Of a stretch of 34,279 bases of DNA, positions 1 to 8,200 are shown in pieces. The stretch's first letter is position 1, and every line of letters begins with the position of its first letter. Made by a program: the position numbers and the translations under genes. The notes under the pieces are model-generated. The model was not told the DNA's origin. It ran no database searches and was given only the letters and a program-made list of their open reading frames with translations. Origin of the DNA: an uncultured bacterium (lineage in GTDB: Bacteria > Bacteroidota > Bacteroidia > Bacteroidales > Marinifilaceae); NCBI GenBank assembly GCA_905216195.1, contig CAJMSX010000043.1:1-34279 (forward strand). Direction: 5' to 3'.

Positions 1-710
1 AGCATCCAGCTACAAGCTATATATCCGGAAATAAAAGCAGCCAGGAAACCGACAACCAGCGCCAACATCGAAATACCGCTCTCTGCAGGTGCAAAACCAC
101 CTTTCATCATGTCCAGAAAAGCCTCTCCCAAGATAGGTACCAACACCATCAAAAAAGAAAATCTCGCTACATTTTCTTTATTATTCCCCAGCAGAATCCC
201 CGTAGCGATGGTGGAACCGGAACGGGACAAACCAGGCAATACGGCACAAGCCTGAGCCACTCCGATGATAAAAGCATCCCGAAAAGATATATCCGTCTTT
301 AAACGGGGACGAGCGTAGTAAGCAAAGGCCAACAAACAGGCAGTAATTAAAAGAGCAACTCCCACGACCAATAATCCGGAACCGAAGAGAGCTTCCACAT
401 AATCTTTAAAGAAAACACCCACAATAGCCACAGGAATCATAGATAATGCGATTTTGGCAATATAAATGGTTTCCGGATTCCAGGAAAACCGAAAAAGACC
501 TTTCAAAAGATCCCAAATCTCATTCCGCAACACCACAATCGTACTACAAACGGTCGCCGCATGAACGGCCACTGCAAAAGTCAGATTTTCTTCTCCCTGT
601 ATGCCGAAAAGCGTACTGAAAATCTGAAGATGCCCGGAGCTACTAACGGGCAAAAATTCTGTCAATCCCTGAATCAATCCGAGGACCAATGCTTCTAACC
701 AAGTCATCAT
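1..710 (-). CDS. uppP: Undecaprenyl-diphosphate phosphatase UppP/BacA (partial, C-terminus off the left edge)
   Basis: This integral membrane enzyme dephosphorylates undecaprenyl pyrophosphate to the monophosphate, recycling the lipid carrier for peptidoglycan and other envelope polymers. About 236 codons are visible; the family is usually about 260-270 residues, so only the last part is missing. The reading frame opens with tandem ATG codons (705-710) and gives MMTWLEALVLGLIQGLTEF, then the family signature LPVSSSGHL near the N-terminus. Further in is the second active-site block with VLPGLSRSGS. Several hydrophobic helices follow. It is the last visible gene of a minus-strand operon, 22 bases after the DUF3098 gene, which follows ftsX. 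That order is common in Bacteroidota and supports an envelope or division role. The assignment is secure; only the end is not seen. Confidence 0.95.
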   Translation of the reverse strand, partial: MMTWLEALVLGLIQGLTEFLPVSSSGHLQIFSTLFGIQGEENLTFAVAVHAATVCSTIVVLRNEIWDLLKGLFRFSWNPETIYIAKIALSMIPVAIVGVFFKDYVEALFGSGLLVVGVALLITACLLAFAYYARPRLKTDISFRDAFIIGVAQACAVLPGLSRSGSTIATGILLGNNKENVARFSFLMVLVPILGEAFLDMMKGGFAPAESGISMLALVVGFLAAFISGYIACSWM

Positions 711-732
711 TTCTTATCCAACAATTTTATAC

Positions 733-1017
733 CTAATCTTTCGTCCCTTCTTCCATTTCCTTTTTAGGCTTCCGCATAATCGCCCAAAAAACAAATCCAA
801 AACCGATCAACACCACAATCGGAGCCAGCGTGATCCGACGGAAACTAAAAATATCATAATTAAACTCAGCCGGATTATCGGAACCTCCCCCCATCATCAA
901 AATAAATCCCAGAATGATGATCCCGAAACCGATCAAAATCATCTTATAACTACTCACAGGAATCGGGAAATCGATCTTTTTTCCGGAAGTAGTATTTTTC
1001 AAATTATTCTTCACCAT
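733..1017 (-). CDS. DUF3098 family small membrane protein
   Basis: This is a 94-residue protein with two hydrophobic segments (about 24-43 and 65-80). They are separated by a short loop containing NYDIFSFRR, and a charged C-terminal tail KPKKEMEEG follows. The length, the two-helix layout and the position directly between ftsX and uppP match the DUF3098 family of Bacteroidota, whose function is not known. It starts 15 bases after the ftsX stop, so the three genes are probably cotranscribed. Context suggests a role linked to the divisome or envelope, but nothing in the sequence shows a catalytic activity. Confidence 0.85.
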   Translation of the reverse strand: MVKNNLKNTTSGKKIDFPIPVSSYKMILIGFGIIILGFILMMGGGSDNPAEFNYDIFSFRRITLAPIVVLIGFGFVFWAIMRKPKKEMEEGTKD

Positions 1018-1032
1018 ATTTTTAGTTTTGTT

Positions 1033-1899
1033 TTAATTGTACAAATCGTTCATGTCTTTATTCAGATATCTGGCAACCGACATCCAGGAAGAAACCAAAG
1101 AAAGCAATATACCGCAAACCATAACAAAAGCAACCATGATAATGATCAATTCTTTATTCATCAGATTGACTACACTCCCCACTTCTTTTTGCAAAAAGAA
1201 TATGGCAGCCAAAAGAATCAGATTAGCGATCATACTCCCAAAGAAACCGAACCAAACACTATTTTGAATAAAAGGCTTACAAATAAAGAAAGGTTTTGCC
1301 CCGACAAGCTGCATCGTTTTAATCAGAAAACGCTGCGAATATACGGACAAATGGATGGTATTCCGGATCAAGGTAAAAGAAATCAGCATCAGTGCAGCCC
1401 CTGCTATCAACAGGATCAGACTGATACGCCGAACATTTTCATTGATCATATGCACCAAAGACTTCTGATAAGACACCTCCTGCACCAATTCGTTTTTTAA
1501 TAAGCTCTTCTCGATAACAGTCAAGGAATCGTTATTGGCGTAAACGGGATTCAGCTTGATTTCTACCGAAGGCAAAAGCGGGTTATACCCCAATACGCCC
1601 TCGAAATCTTCCCCCAACTCCTCTTTAAATTCACGGGCAGCCTCCACTTTACTAATAAATACCGAAGACGAGACAAAAGGCTTTGTGTCCAGAATCTTTT
1701 GCATCTTTTTGATCTCGGCTTCATTTACATTATCCTTGACAATAATAGAAAAACCGATATTTTGTTTTACATGATCAGAAACCAATTTTGCATTCAGCAA
1801 AATGAACACTAAAATACCAACGACAACCAAAACCAGTGATATACTGAGTGTTGACACAAAATAGGAGCCTGCAATTCTCTTTTTTCTCTGACCAGTCAT
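1033..1899 (-). CDS. ftsX: Cell division protein FtsX (permease-like ABC subunit)
   Basis: FtsX pairs with the ATPase FtsE at the division site and transmits a signal to periplasmic cell-wall hydrolases. The 288-residue protein has the family architecture. A first transmembrane helix (about 17-38) is followed by a long extracytoplasmic domain (about 40-155). Three further helices (about 160-180, 210-235 and 250-272) then form the FtsX permease core, with the segment SVYSQRFLIKTMQLVGAKP between helices two and three. ftsE is not adjacent in this window, as is often seen in Bacteroidota. It is the first gene of the ftsX-DUF3098-uppP operon; a TATATTTG element lies about 25 bases upstream on the minus strand. 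Confidence 0.92.
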   Translation of the reverse strand: MTGQRKKRIAGSYFVSTLSISLVLVVVGILVFILLNAKLVSDHVKQNIGFSIIVKDNVNEAEIKKMQKILDTKPFVSSSVFISKVEAAREFKEELGEDFEGVLGYNPLLPSVEIKLNPVYANNDSLTVIEKSLLKNELVQEVSYQKSLVHMINENVRRISLILLIAGAALMLISFTLIRNTIHLSVYSQRFLIKTMQLVGAKPFFICKPFIQNSVWFGFFGSMIANLILLAAIFFLQKEVGSVVNLMNKELIIIMVAFVMVCGILLSLVSSWMSVARYLNKDMNDLYN

Positions 1900-1924
1900 C
1901 TATCATTTGCATTTAAAAACACGA

Positions 1925-1932
1925 CAAATATA
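1925..1932 (-). promoter_or_regulatory. Candidate -7 element for the ftsX operon
   Basis: Read on the minus strand this is TATATTTG, an exact match to the Bacteroidota -7 consensus TAnnTTTG, 25 bases before the ftsX ATG. A good -33 TTTG at the usual 19-21 base spacing is not present; the nearest lies about 24 bases away. The call rests mainly on the -7 match and position. Confidence 0.45.
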
Positions 1933-1963
1933 GCAATTATATCCAATTATTTTTTACAAAATG

Positions 1964-1994
1964 TTTGTACAAACTAAAAAACGCCTTATATTTG
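1964..1994 (+). promoter_or_regulatory. Promoter of the tRNA-Gly/tRNA-Leu transcript
   Basis: A -33 box TTTG at 1964-1967 and a -7 box TATATTTG at 1987-1994 are separated by exactly 19 bases. Both match the primary sigma consensus of Bacteroidota (TTTG, then TAnnTTTG). Transcription would start near 2001, about 28 bases before the first tRNA. Confidence 0.85.
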
Positions 1995-2028
1995 CACTCG
2001 CAAAACAAAAAAAGTTCTTTAAACAGAT

Positions 2029-2101
<73 letters not shown>

Positions 2102-2116
2102 CTCTCGCAAGAGGAT

Positions 2117-2201
2117 GCTCGAGTGGTGGAATCGGTAGACACGCAGGACTTAAAATCCTGTGGCCATTGCGGCTGTGCGGGTTCAAGTCCCGCCTCGAGT
2201 A
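2117..2201 (+). tRNA. tRNA-Leu (anticodon TAA)
   Basis: This 85-base class II tRNA has acceptor stem GCTCGAG/CTCGAGT (one G-T pair) and discriminator A at 2201. The D-arm contains TGGAATCGGTAGAC. The anticodon stem CAGGA/TCCTG holds CTTAAAA with anticodon TAA at 2151-2153. A long variable arm (TGGCCATTGCGGCTG) marks it as leucine, and the T-arm contains GGTTCAAGTCC. CCA is not encoded. It lies 15 bases after tRNA-Gly. Confidence 0.97.
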
Positions 2202-2214
2202 CACTTTTTTTAAC

Positions 2215-2241
2215 ACCCGTTGAATAATCAGCGGGTTTTTT
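2215..2241 (+). terminator. Intrinsic terminator of the tRNA transcript
   Basis: The stem ACCCGTTGA/TCAGCGGGT (9 bp with one G-T pair) has a 4-base ATAA loop and is followed by six T. It lies 13 bases after tRNA-Leu in the same direction. Confidence 0.9.
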
Positions 2242-2627
2242 CATTACATTACATTAAGAAAACAGCGGTCCTTTTTATAATTCAATATTACCCCCTTCTT
2301 TCCTCTGCTTATCGGCCCGGCAAGACTTCTTATAACCGGGGTAGTAAAATAACATCCTTACCTCCTTTGGGAAATCCCCTCACTTCTTATCGGTTTAGCT
2401 ATTCCGGATAAACGATGCTTGTTAGTAAAACGGGATAGGACACATACAGATTTTTATATGCTTTTTTATCGGTAGAATTATCTTTTTTATCGTATTCCAT
2501 CTGTAAATCCTGTTCAATATTGCTAAATGTCTATTTTATATTATCTTTGTTTTAAATTACTAGCCTAAATTATAAAAACAATGAGTATTATCCGTGTAAC
2601 GACATTTCTTCAATTAAAAACGCAATC
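2242..2627. other. Gene-less stretch between the tRNA terminator and the HTH gene
   Basis: No convincing coding region is seen. A short CCCGG/CCGGG inverted repeat with a 15-base loop lies at 2316-2340, without a T-tract. The last 130 bases are very AT-rich and carry the promoter for the gene at 2628. The only open frame here (2220-2411) overlaps the terminator and has no recognisable content. Confidence 0.5.
2519..2549 (+). promoter_or_regulatory. Promoter of the HTH/coiled-coil gene
   Basis: ATTG at 2519-2522 is followed after 19 bases by TATCTTTG at 2542-2549, an exact TAnnTTTG match. The predicted start is near 2556, giving a leader of about 70 bases before the ATG at 2628. Confidence 0.7.
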
Positions 2628-3047
2628 ATGGCTCGATTATTTGATTTAAAAAGATTTAGAAAAGAAAACCATTTCAAACAAAAGGAAATTGCCGAGTGGT
2701 TTAAGTGCGGTCAAAGCAATATATCTATGCTGGAAAAAAGCATGGGATTAACCGAATACCAAATAGCCATACTTCAATCCAAAACTGCCATCGATATATC
2801 AAAATATGAAATTAACAATATTTCCGGTTTTTTAAAAGAGAACACCCCCTTACCGGGAATCACCTTATTATCCAAAGACGTACTTGAAAATATATTATTA
2901 AACTTATCGGAAACCATTAAATCTCAGCAGGAGACCATTCAGAAGCAACAACTCAGCATACAAAAATTCATAGAACAAATCGGGACAGAATCCCGGGAAT
3001 CGTTTCCTTTGAAAGAAAATGCTTCAGGAACGGAGGTCTTCCAATAA
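2628..3047 (+). CDS. Small HTH (XRE-like) DNA-binding protein with C-terminal coiled coil
   Basis: The protein has 139 residues. Residues 5-50 resemble a Cro/C1-type helix-turn-helix: RFRKENHFKQKEIAEWFKCG, then a recognition-like helix QSNISMLEKS. A Gln-rich amphipathic helix follows at about 86-117 (LSETIKSQQETIQKQQLS), likely a coiled coil for dimerisation. No effector or peptidase domain is present. Small proteins of this design are frequent in Bacteroidales, but their targets are generally unknown. It is monocistronic with its own promoter and converges with the membrane protein gene at 3105-3533, so a shared function cannot be read from operon structure. The DNA-binding call is likely; the regulatory target is not known. 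Confidence 0.75.
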   Translation: MARLFDLKRFRKENHFKQKEIAEWFKCGQSNISMLEKSMGLTEYQIAILQSKTAIDISKYEINNISGFLKENTPLPGITLLSKDVLENILLNLSETIKSQQETIQKQQLSIQKFIEQIGTESRESFPLKENASGTEVFQ

Positions 3048-3104
3048 ACCGAACCAAATCGTGAAAAAGAGGAACCCGGCAAATTCCTTTAAAAAAGGGA
3101 AAAA

Positions 3105-3533
3105 TCATTTTTCTTTTTTACGTTTGATCCAACCGTAACGCAGAAAAAGAATACCGGTAATAATCAACGCAGAGGACAGGCCCACATAAAAAACGGAAAT
3201 GAAGGTTTCCGGCAAAAGGCGATACTTGCGGGCCAGGATACCGAAAGTAATCATAACCCCCATAATAATCCACCCCTTTGCATCAAAAAATGAAAAAGGA
3301 CAGCTTTTCTCTGTTTTCTCTTCGATTCTTCGGGTATGTTTATAAAACAGCTTTTTAAATACAAAATTGAAAAATAGGAGAAAAACGATGATGGCCTCGC
3401 AAATCCGAAACAAGGGGGAATGGGCAACATTTCCCCAGGCAATTACCCCTATTCTCAAAATATTTATACCGGCAATGATCCAAACCGTTCCGGCGATATA
3501 TAACAAGGCATCTTTGTTTACTCCGAACTTCAT
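3105..3533 (-). CDS. Hypothetical four-helix inner-membrane protein
   Basis: The protein has 142 residues and four predicted membrane helices, at about 9-30, 43-62, 87-103 and 112-133. They are arranged as two pairs separated by a basic loop (KKLFYKHTRRIEEKTEK). The C-terminus is highly charged (RYGWIKRKKEK). I do not recognise the family. The second-pair segment GWIIMGVMITFGILARKYR resembles the first-pair segment GTVWIIAGINILRIGVIAWG in layout, so an internal duplication of a two-helix unit is possible. A GGGAGA purine stretch just before the ATG supports the start. It has no operon partner. Confidence 0.65.
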   Translation of the reverse strand: MKFGVNKDALLYIAGTVWIIAGINILRIGVIAWGNVAHSPLFRICEAIIVFLLFFNFVFKKLFYKHTRRIEEKTEKSCPFSFFDAKGWIIMGVMITFGILARKYRLLPETFISVFYVGLSSALIITGILFLRYGWIKRKKEK

Positions 3534-3953
3534 TTTCTCCCGTTTTCATCCATACCGATTATACGTTCCCTCTCTGCCCCGGTCAACCCGGACGCCCAGT
3601 AAAAATAATACTTATTCTTCAAAATTCCCATTTTCGGGTTTCTCTATTCCTTTAATAAATACCTATTCCGGGGTTTCATCCGCCAAAAATCGAATTTAAC
3701 TTTTGTTTATACCTCTTGTTGGTAATCCTCCCCGGTCCCGGCATTTCCGCTTTCTTTTGCTTAATTCGGCCGGGCATAAAAGCTTAATAATTATAAAAAC
3801 CGGGAATTTAAATCGGTCTAAAAGCGCCTTTTTTAAAATAACTAATAAAAAAACGCAAAAATTGTGACACTTTTTAGTCACTGAGGTGTCTTATATATGA
3901 TACTTTTCACATATTTTTAGGAGAAAATAAAGAGAACTCTAAATTACCGGACT
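3534..3953. other. Gene-less stretch upstream of the secreted-protein gene
   Basis: No convincing gene is seen in these 420 bases on either strand; open frames here are short and compositionally random. The right-hand end carries the GTGAC/TGTCTT promoter-like site at 3864-3892. The rest shows no tRNA, repeat array or mobile-element end that I can detect. Confidence 0.5.
3864..3892 (+). promoter_or_regulatory. Candidate ECF-sigma promoter (copy 1)
   Basis: GTGACACTTTTT at 3864-3875 is followed by TGTCTT at 3887-3892. The distance from GTGACA to TGTCTT is 17 bases, a normal -35/-10 spacing. The identical two blocks with identical spacing recur at 8556-8584 before fecR. The TGTC core resembles the GTC-type -10 element of ECF sigma factors, and there is no TAnnTTTG box here. 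The predicted start is near 3899, about 55 bases before the ATG at 3954. The link to the sigma factor at 4636 is inference. Confidence 0.65.
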
Positions 3954-4481
3954 ATGAATAAAATGGTTCTATTCTGTTTTTTGACAGCCGTCTTATGTTC
4001 TGGATACATCAATCATCCTGAAAATGAGAGCACAGGTACCTTCATAACCGATTATCCCGAACCTGTAGATTCTTCCTATATCAATTTACAGGAAGAAATA
4101 TTAAAAGACTTCATAGAAGAAATAAACGGAATGCCTCGTTTGACACTGGATTCGGTACTAGCGGTAGACCATCTGAAAATTTCCCCTCAAATTTATTACC
4201 GGGTAAAAGAAAGTATTCGCTGGAAAAAAAATTATCCTCCTCAGGACATTTACCGGCTGGCAGCCTGGATTACCGAAGATAAACACAACCGATGGATTCT
4301 TCAAATCGATTCCGTCAAAGCCATACGGGAATTAAAAATAGATCCGTCTGCCTATCGGGATCTAAAATCCAACCTTTTCCACAGAAATTGGAATTTTAGT
4401 CGATTGGCCAAACTGCCTTCCGACTCTTTCCTTCCACACCATGTGGTATACGATCTCTTTCCGGAAACGCTCGGGAAGTAG
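3954..4481 (+). CDS. Small secreted hypothetical protein with internal duplication
   Basis: The protein has 175 residues. Residues 1-16 form a hydrophobic signal peptide (MNKMVLFCFLTAVLC). The Cys at 15 lies in AVLC, which is a poor lipobox, so lipidation is doubtful. The mature part is mostly helical and charged. Residues 65-90 (LDSVLAVDHLKISPQIYYR...) and 118-143 (IDSVKAIRELKIDPSAYRD...) align with each other and share the pattern DSV-A----LKI-P--Y--.K. They form two repeats joined by a Trp-rich linker. I do not recognise a family. The gene sits before the ECF sigma gene and carries the same promoter-like motif as fecR, so it is probably part of the regulon. It could be a periplasmic accessory or regulator. 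Its function is unknown. Confidence 0.7.
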   Translation: MNKMVLFCFLTAVLCSGYINHPENESTGTFITDYPEPVDSSYINLQEEILKDFIEEINGMPRLTLDSVLAVDHLKISPQIYYRVKESIRWKKNYPPQDIYRLAAWITEDKHNRWILQIDSVKAIRELKIDPSAYRDLKSNLFHRNWNFSRLAKLPSDSFLPHHVVYDLFPETLGK

Positions 4482-4524
4482 AACGTTAAAAATGTAAAAA
4501 AAACATTTAAACTGATACAAAACC

Positions 4525-4554
4525 TTTTAAAATACAAATTAATATTTAAATTTG
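4525..4554 (+). promoter_or_regulatory. Housekeeping-type promoter of the ECF sigma gene
   Basis: TAAATTTG at 4547-4554 matches TAnnTTTG exactly. TTTT at 4525-4528, 18 bases upstream, is an approximate -33 box. The site lies about 80 bases before the sigma ATG and lacks the GTGAC/TGTCTT blocks. This suggests sigma is made by the primary RNA polymerase rather than by itself. Confidence 0.55.
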
Positions 4555-4635
4555 TCATGATTTGTAATTTTAAAGGCATGATGAAAAAGCATGTTTCTAT
4601 TGTTGCAAAACGGCTAAAACTTGGGAGAAGTCCGG

Positions 4636-5181
4636 ATGAAAACACAAGAAGAAATATGGTTAGAGGCATTGAGTACAGGGGAAGAAGAAGCCTATAAAGT
4701 TTTGTTCACCCGTTATTATTCTTTGTTGGCTTTGTTTGCTCACAGGTATTTGTCAGACCGCCAACGAGCGGAGGATGCTGTGCATGACGTGATTCTGAAC
4801 CTATACCTCCAAAAAGAAAAATTCAATTCCATAGTTTCATTGAAAGCTTACTTATACAATGCGGTTAAAAACCGCTGCCTGAATATACTGAAACGGCAAA
4901 AACTGAAAGAGAAATATGCTTTAGAGTATCGGGATCAGACCGATTTTGATACACAGGATTATCCTCTCTTAGAAGCGGAAACTTACGAATTATTAAAAAA
5001 TGCTATAGGAGAACTACATCAACAAACCCGAAAAGTTTACGATTTGTTATTATTAGGTTATGACAATTCGGAAATAGCACAAAAACTAGGAATTACGCTG
5101 GATGCTGTAAAAGCACAAAAAAAACGGGGGAAAAAACAGTTAAAGGAAAAACTACAAAATCTACTGACATTCTTCTTGTAA
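4636..5181 (+). CDS. ECF-type RNA polymerase sigma-70 factor (FecI-like)
   Basis: The protein has 181 residues, typical for ECF sigma factors of Bacteroidota. Region 2 spans about 22-90, with the core-binding and -10 recognition segment RAEDAVHDVILNLYLQ and SLKAYLYNAVKNRCLNIL. Region 4 spans about 118-172, with LHQQTRKVYDLLLLGYDNSEIAQKLG and the helix-turn-helix TLDAVKAQKKRGKKQLKEKL. I chose the ATG at 4636 because GGGAGAAG lies just before it; an in-frame TTG at 4621 would only add five residues. It is followed after 23 bases by the STN-SusC gene, so the two are cotranscribed. Its partner anti-sigma is the FecR protein at 8609. Its probable targets are the paired sites at 3864 and 8556. Confidence 0.95.
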   Translation: MKTQEEIWLEALSTGEEEAYKVLFTRYYSLLALFAHRYLSDRQRAEDAVHDVILNLYLQKEKFNSIVSLKAYLYNAVKNRCLNILKRQKLKEKYALEYRDQTDFDTQDYPLLEAETYELLKNAIGELHQQTRKVYDLLLLGYDNSEIAQKLGITLDAVKAQKKRGKKQLKEKLQNLLTFFL

Positions 5182-5204
5182 CCGGAAATTATCATTTGGG
5201 AGAT

Positions 5205-8200
5205 ATGAAGCGAATAGGGGTACTTATATATTTTTTTCTACTGACTGGCTCTATTCATGCTCAAACCGACCTGGTATCCATAAAAATCAAAAATGCAAAT
5301 TTGGATAAAGTTTTCGAATCTTTAGAAAAGGCTTCGGGTTACACTTTTCTTTATAGTGACGAACAAATAAAAAAAGCCGGGAAATTTACCCTGAATTATA
5401 CTCAAACGAATATCCGTACCATTCTCGACGAATGTTTAAAAGGGAAAGGATTGTCTTATCGGTTGGTCGACCGTACCTTCGTATTGATTCCTTCTCCTTT
5501 ACCTACCCTTCAACGGGACACTTCTGCCTCGCTTCCGCCCCCTTCTTATCTCCTGGTAAAAGGACAAATCCGGGAAAAAACCGGAGCGCCTTTGGCCGGA
5601 GTAAATATTTACGTAAAAAATTATCCGGGTCTGGGGATTATGAGCGATGAGAAGGGGGAATTCGAAATTGAGGTACATCCTTCGGATGTGCTTATTTTTT
5701 CACACATCGGATACAAAAACAAAGAAATATTCGTACCGCGCTGGAAAACGGGACAAAAAATTTACCTGGAAGAAGAAAACCATCAGATGGAAGAAGTGCA
5801 GGTAGTAGGATTCGGTCAGCAACGAAAAATCAGCGTAATCGGAGCCATGTCGGATATGGACGTAACCGGAAAAAATTTTCCGCTCACTTCCTTCTCCAAT
5901 ATGATCGCCGGAAATGTATCGGGCATCATAGGAGTACAAAGAAGCGGAGAACCGGGGCAGGACGTTTCCGAATTCTGGATACGGGGAATCAGCACGTTCG
6001 GCGCTAACGATAAAGCCCTGATTTTAATTGACGGTATCGAACGGATGACGCTGGACGACCTTATCGCCGAAGACATCGCCAGTTTCACCGTTCTTAAAGA
6101 TGCTACCGCCACTGCGGTTTACGGCGCCCGGGGCGCAAACGGGGTCATTCTGATCAATACCCGTAGGGGAAAAACCGGCCAAATGAGAATTCATGTCAAT
6201 TCCCGCACCATGTTTTCCCATCTTCCCTGTCTTCCGGATTACTTGCGGGCCTACGATTATGCCCGCCTGGCGAACGAAGCCCGGGCTGTACGAGGCGAAT
6301 CCCTTCTTTATAATCCGGAGCTGTACGATATCATTCGTTTGAAACTCGATCCGGACCTGTATCCGGATGTGGACTGGCAGCGGGAATTACTGAAAAAGTG
6401 GACCTGGGGACAACAAGTGAATGTGAATCTTTCCGGAGGTGGAAACATTTGCCGCTATTATATCAGTCTGAATTACAAAACAAACGATGCCCAATATAAA
6501 GAATCCGGGCTTTACCGGTATCATACCAACGTATTGCGCAAACAATATTCTTTCCGCACCAATCTGGATATCAACATTACTCCTTCTACAGAGATCGGGG
6601 TAAGTGCAGCCACCACCCTGGTAGATATGAACCGACCGGGCATCGGAAATACGGATTCTGTCTGGCACATTCAGGCTGCCCTCACTCCTCTCTCCGTGCC
6701 CATCCGGTATTCTACGGGCCATTGGCCCGTTTACAACAACCACCCCTCTCCTTTGGCGCTGATGAACGAAAGCGGATACATATCCGAATATCGTAACGAT
6801 ATGGAAACAAAACTGGAAATTAAACAAAATTTATCCGCTCTGGTGCCCGGCCTTTCTGCCTCTTTTTCCGTAGCCTACGACATGATCAACCAACATAGAA
6901 GCGAAAGGACCAAAATGCCGGCCCTTTATTGGGCTTCCGGCAGAAACACCCAAGGAGAACTCCAACTGGACGAAAAAGTCCCCGCCCGTAAAATTTCCTA
7001 CCACTCTACAGCTTCCCTGGATCATAAACTGTATCTGGAATTTAAAACCGAATACAGCCGGACCATTCGTCAGCACCGGATAGGGGGGTTGTTGCTTTAC
7101 CATCAATCTCAATACAACGATAGTAAGGCCCAGGACGAAATCAGTTCCATCCCTCGTAAAAGTATGGGGATCGCGGGACGTCTGACCTATTCTTACCGGG
7201 ATATTTATTTGGCTGAATTCAATTTCGGTTACAACGGTTCGGAAAATTTCCCCAAAGGACAACGGTTCGGATTCTTTCCTTCTGTAGCAGCCGGATGGAT
7301 TATTTCCGGATACCCAGGTTTTCAGAAACGGTTTCCTTTCATTCACAATTTAAAAATCCGGTATTCTTACGGACTGATCGGGAACGATCAGATAGCCGGC
7401 ATCCGCTTCCCTTACCTCACTTATATTTCACCGAATGTCCCCGGATACGCATTCGGCAATCTCGGAGAAAACATTCAAACGGGAATTGCCGAAACCATTA
7501 TAGGGGCAAAACACCTCAGCTGGGAAAAATCGGTAAAACACAATCTGGGAATAGACGTCAACCTGGGGGGACAATTGCGACTGGAAATCGATTACTTCCG
7601 GGAACAAAGACGCGGTATTTTTATGAAACGCAACAATCTTCCCGGAATCGTAGGCATACCTTCTGCCCCCTTCGGCAATGTCGGGCGAATGCTCAAGTAC
7701 GGTTTCGACGGAACCCTGGTTTTCAAAAAAAAGATCGGTAACGTAAACATCGAACTCCGGGGAAATTTCACCTGGGTAAAAAATAAAATACTGGATTACG
7801 ACGAATCGGACATCCGCTACGATTACCAGAAAAGGCAAGGGAAAAGCTACAATCAGGCTCGGGGATACATTGCGCTCGGCTATTTTAAAGACTCTCTGGA
7901 TATCCTCAGCAGCCCCGTACACCCCGATGCTGTCCGGCCGGGAGACTTAAAATACAAGGACGTCAACGGAGATGGGAAAATTACCCCGGAAGATATTGTC
8001 CCGATCGGACATTCCACCCTGCCCGGCTTACAATACGGTTTCGCCGGAAGCTTTTCCTGGAAAAACTGGGATTTCAATATCTTTTTCCGGGGAGCCGGGA
8101 GAGTGAATTTTTTCTATGGAGGAACCGGTTATTTCCCCTTTTCAGATGGAAATAGCGGAAATGTACTTACTATAGCCGGAAAACAAAAAAATCGTTGGAT

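Noticed and set aside
3954..4000. Lipobox in the small secreted protein
   Set aside because: AVLC has Leu directly before the Cys, which is not accepted by the normal lipobox pattern, so I call it secreted but not lipidated.
4480..4520. AAATGT/ACATTT inverted repeat after the secreted-protein gene
   Set aside because: The stem is short and A/T only, with no T-tract, so a terminator is not supported.
4621..4635. TTG start adding five residues to the ECF sigma factor
   Set aside because: The purine-rich GGGAGAAG lies inside it and is better read as the ribosome binding site for the ATG at 4636.
5196..5204. TTG start adding three residues to the STN-SusC
   Set aside because: GGGAG overlaps it and the ATG at 5205 begins a normal signal peptide.
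7295..7741. 148-codon open frame in another frame of the STN-SusC gene
   Set aside because: Shadow of the receptor coding sequence; Arg/Ser/Pro-rich random composition.
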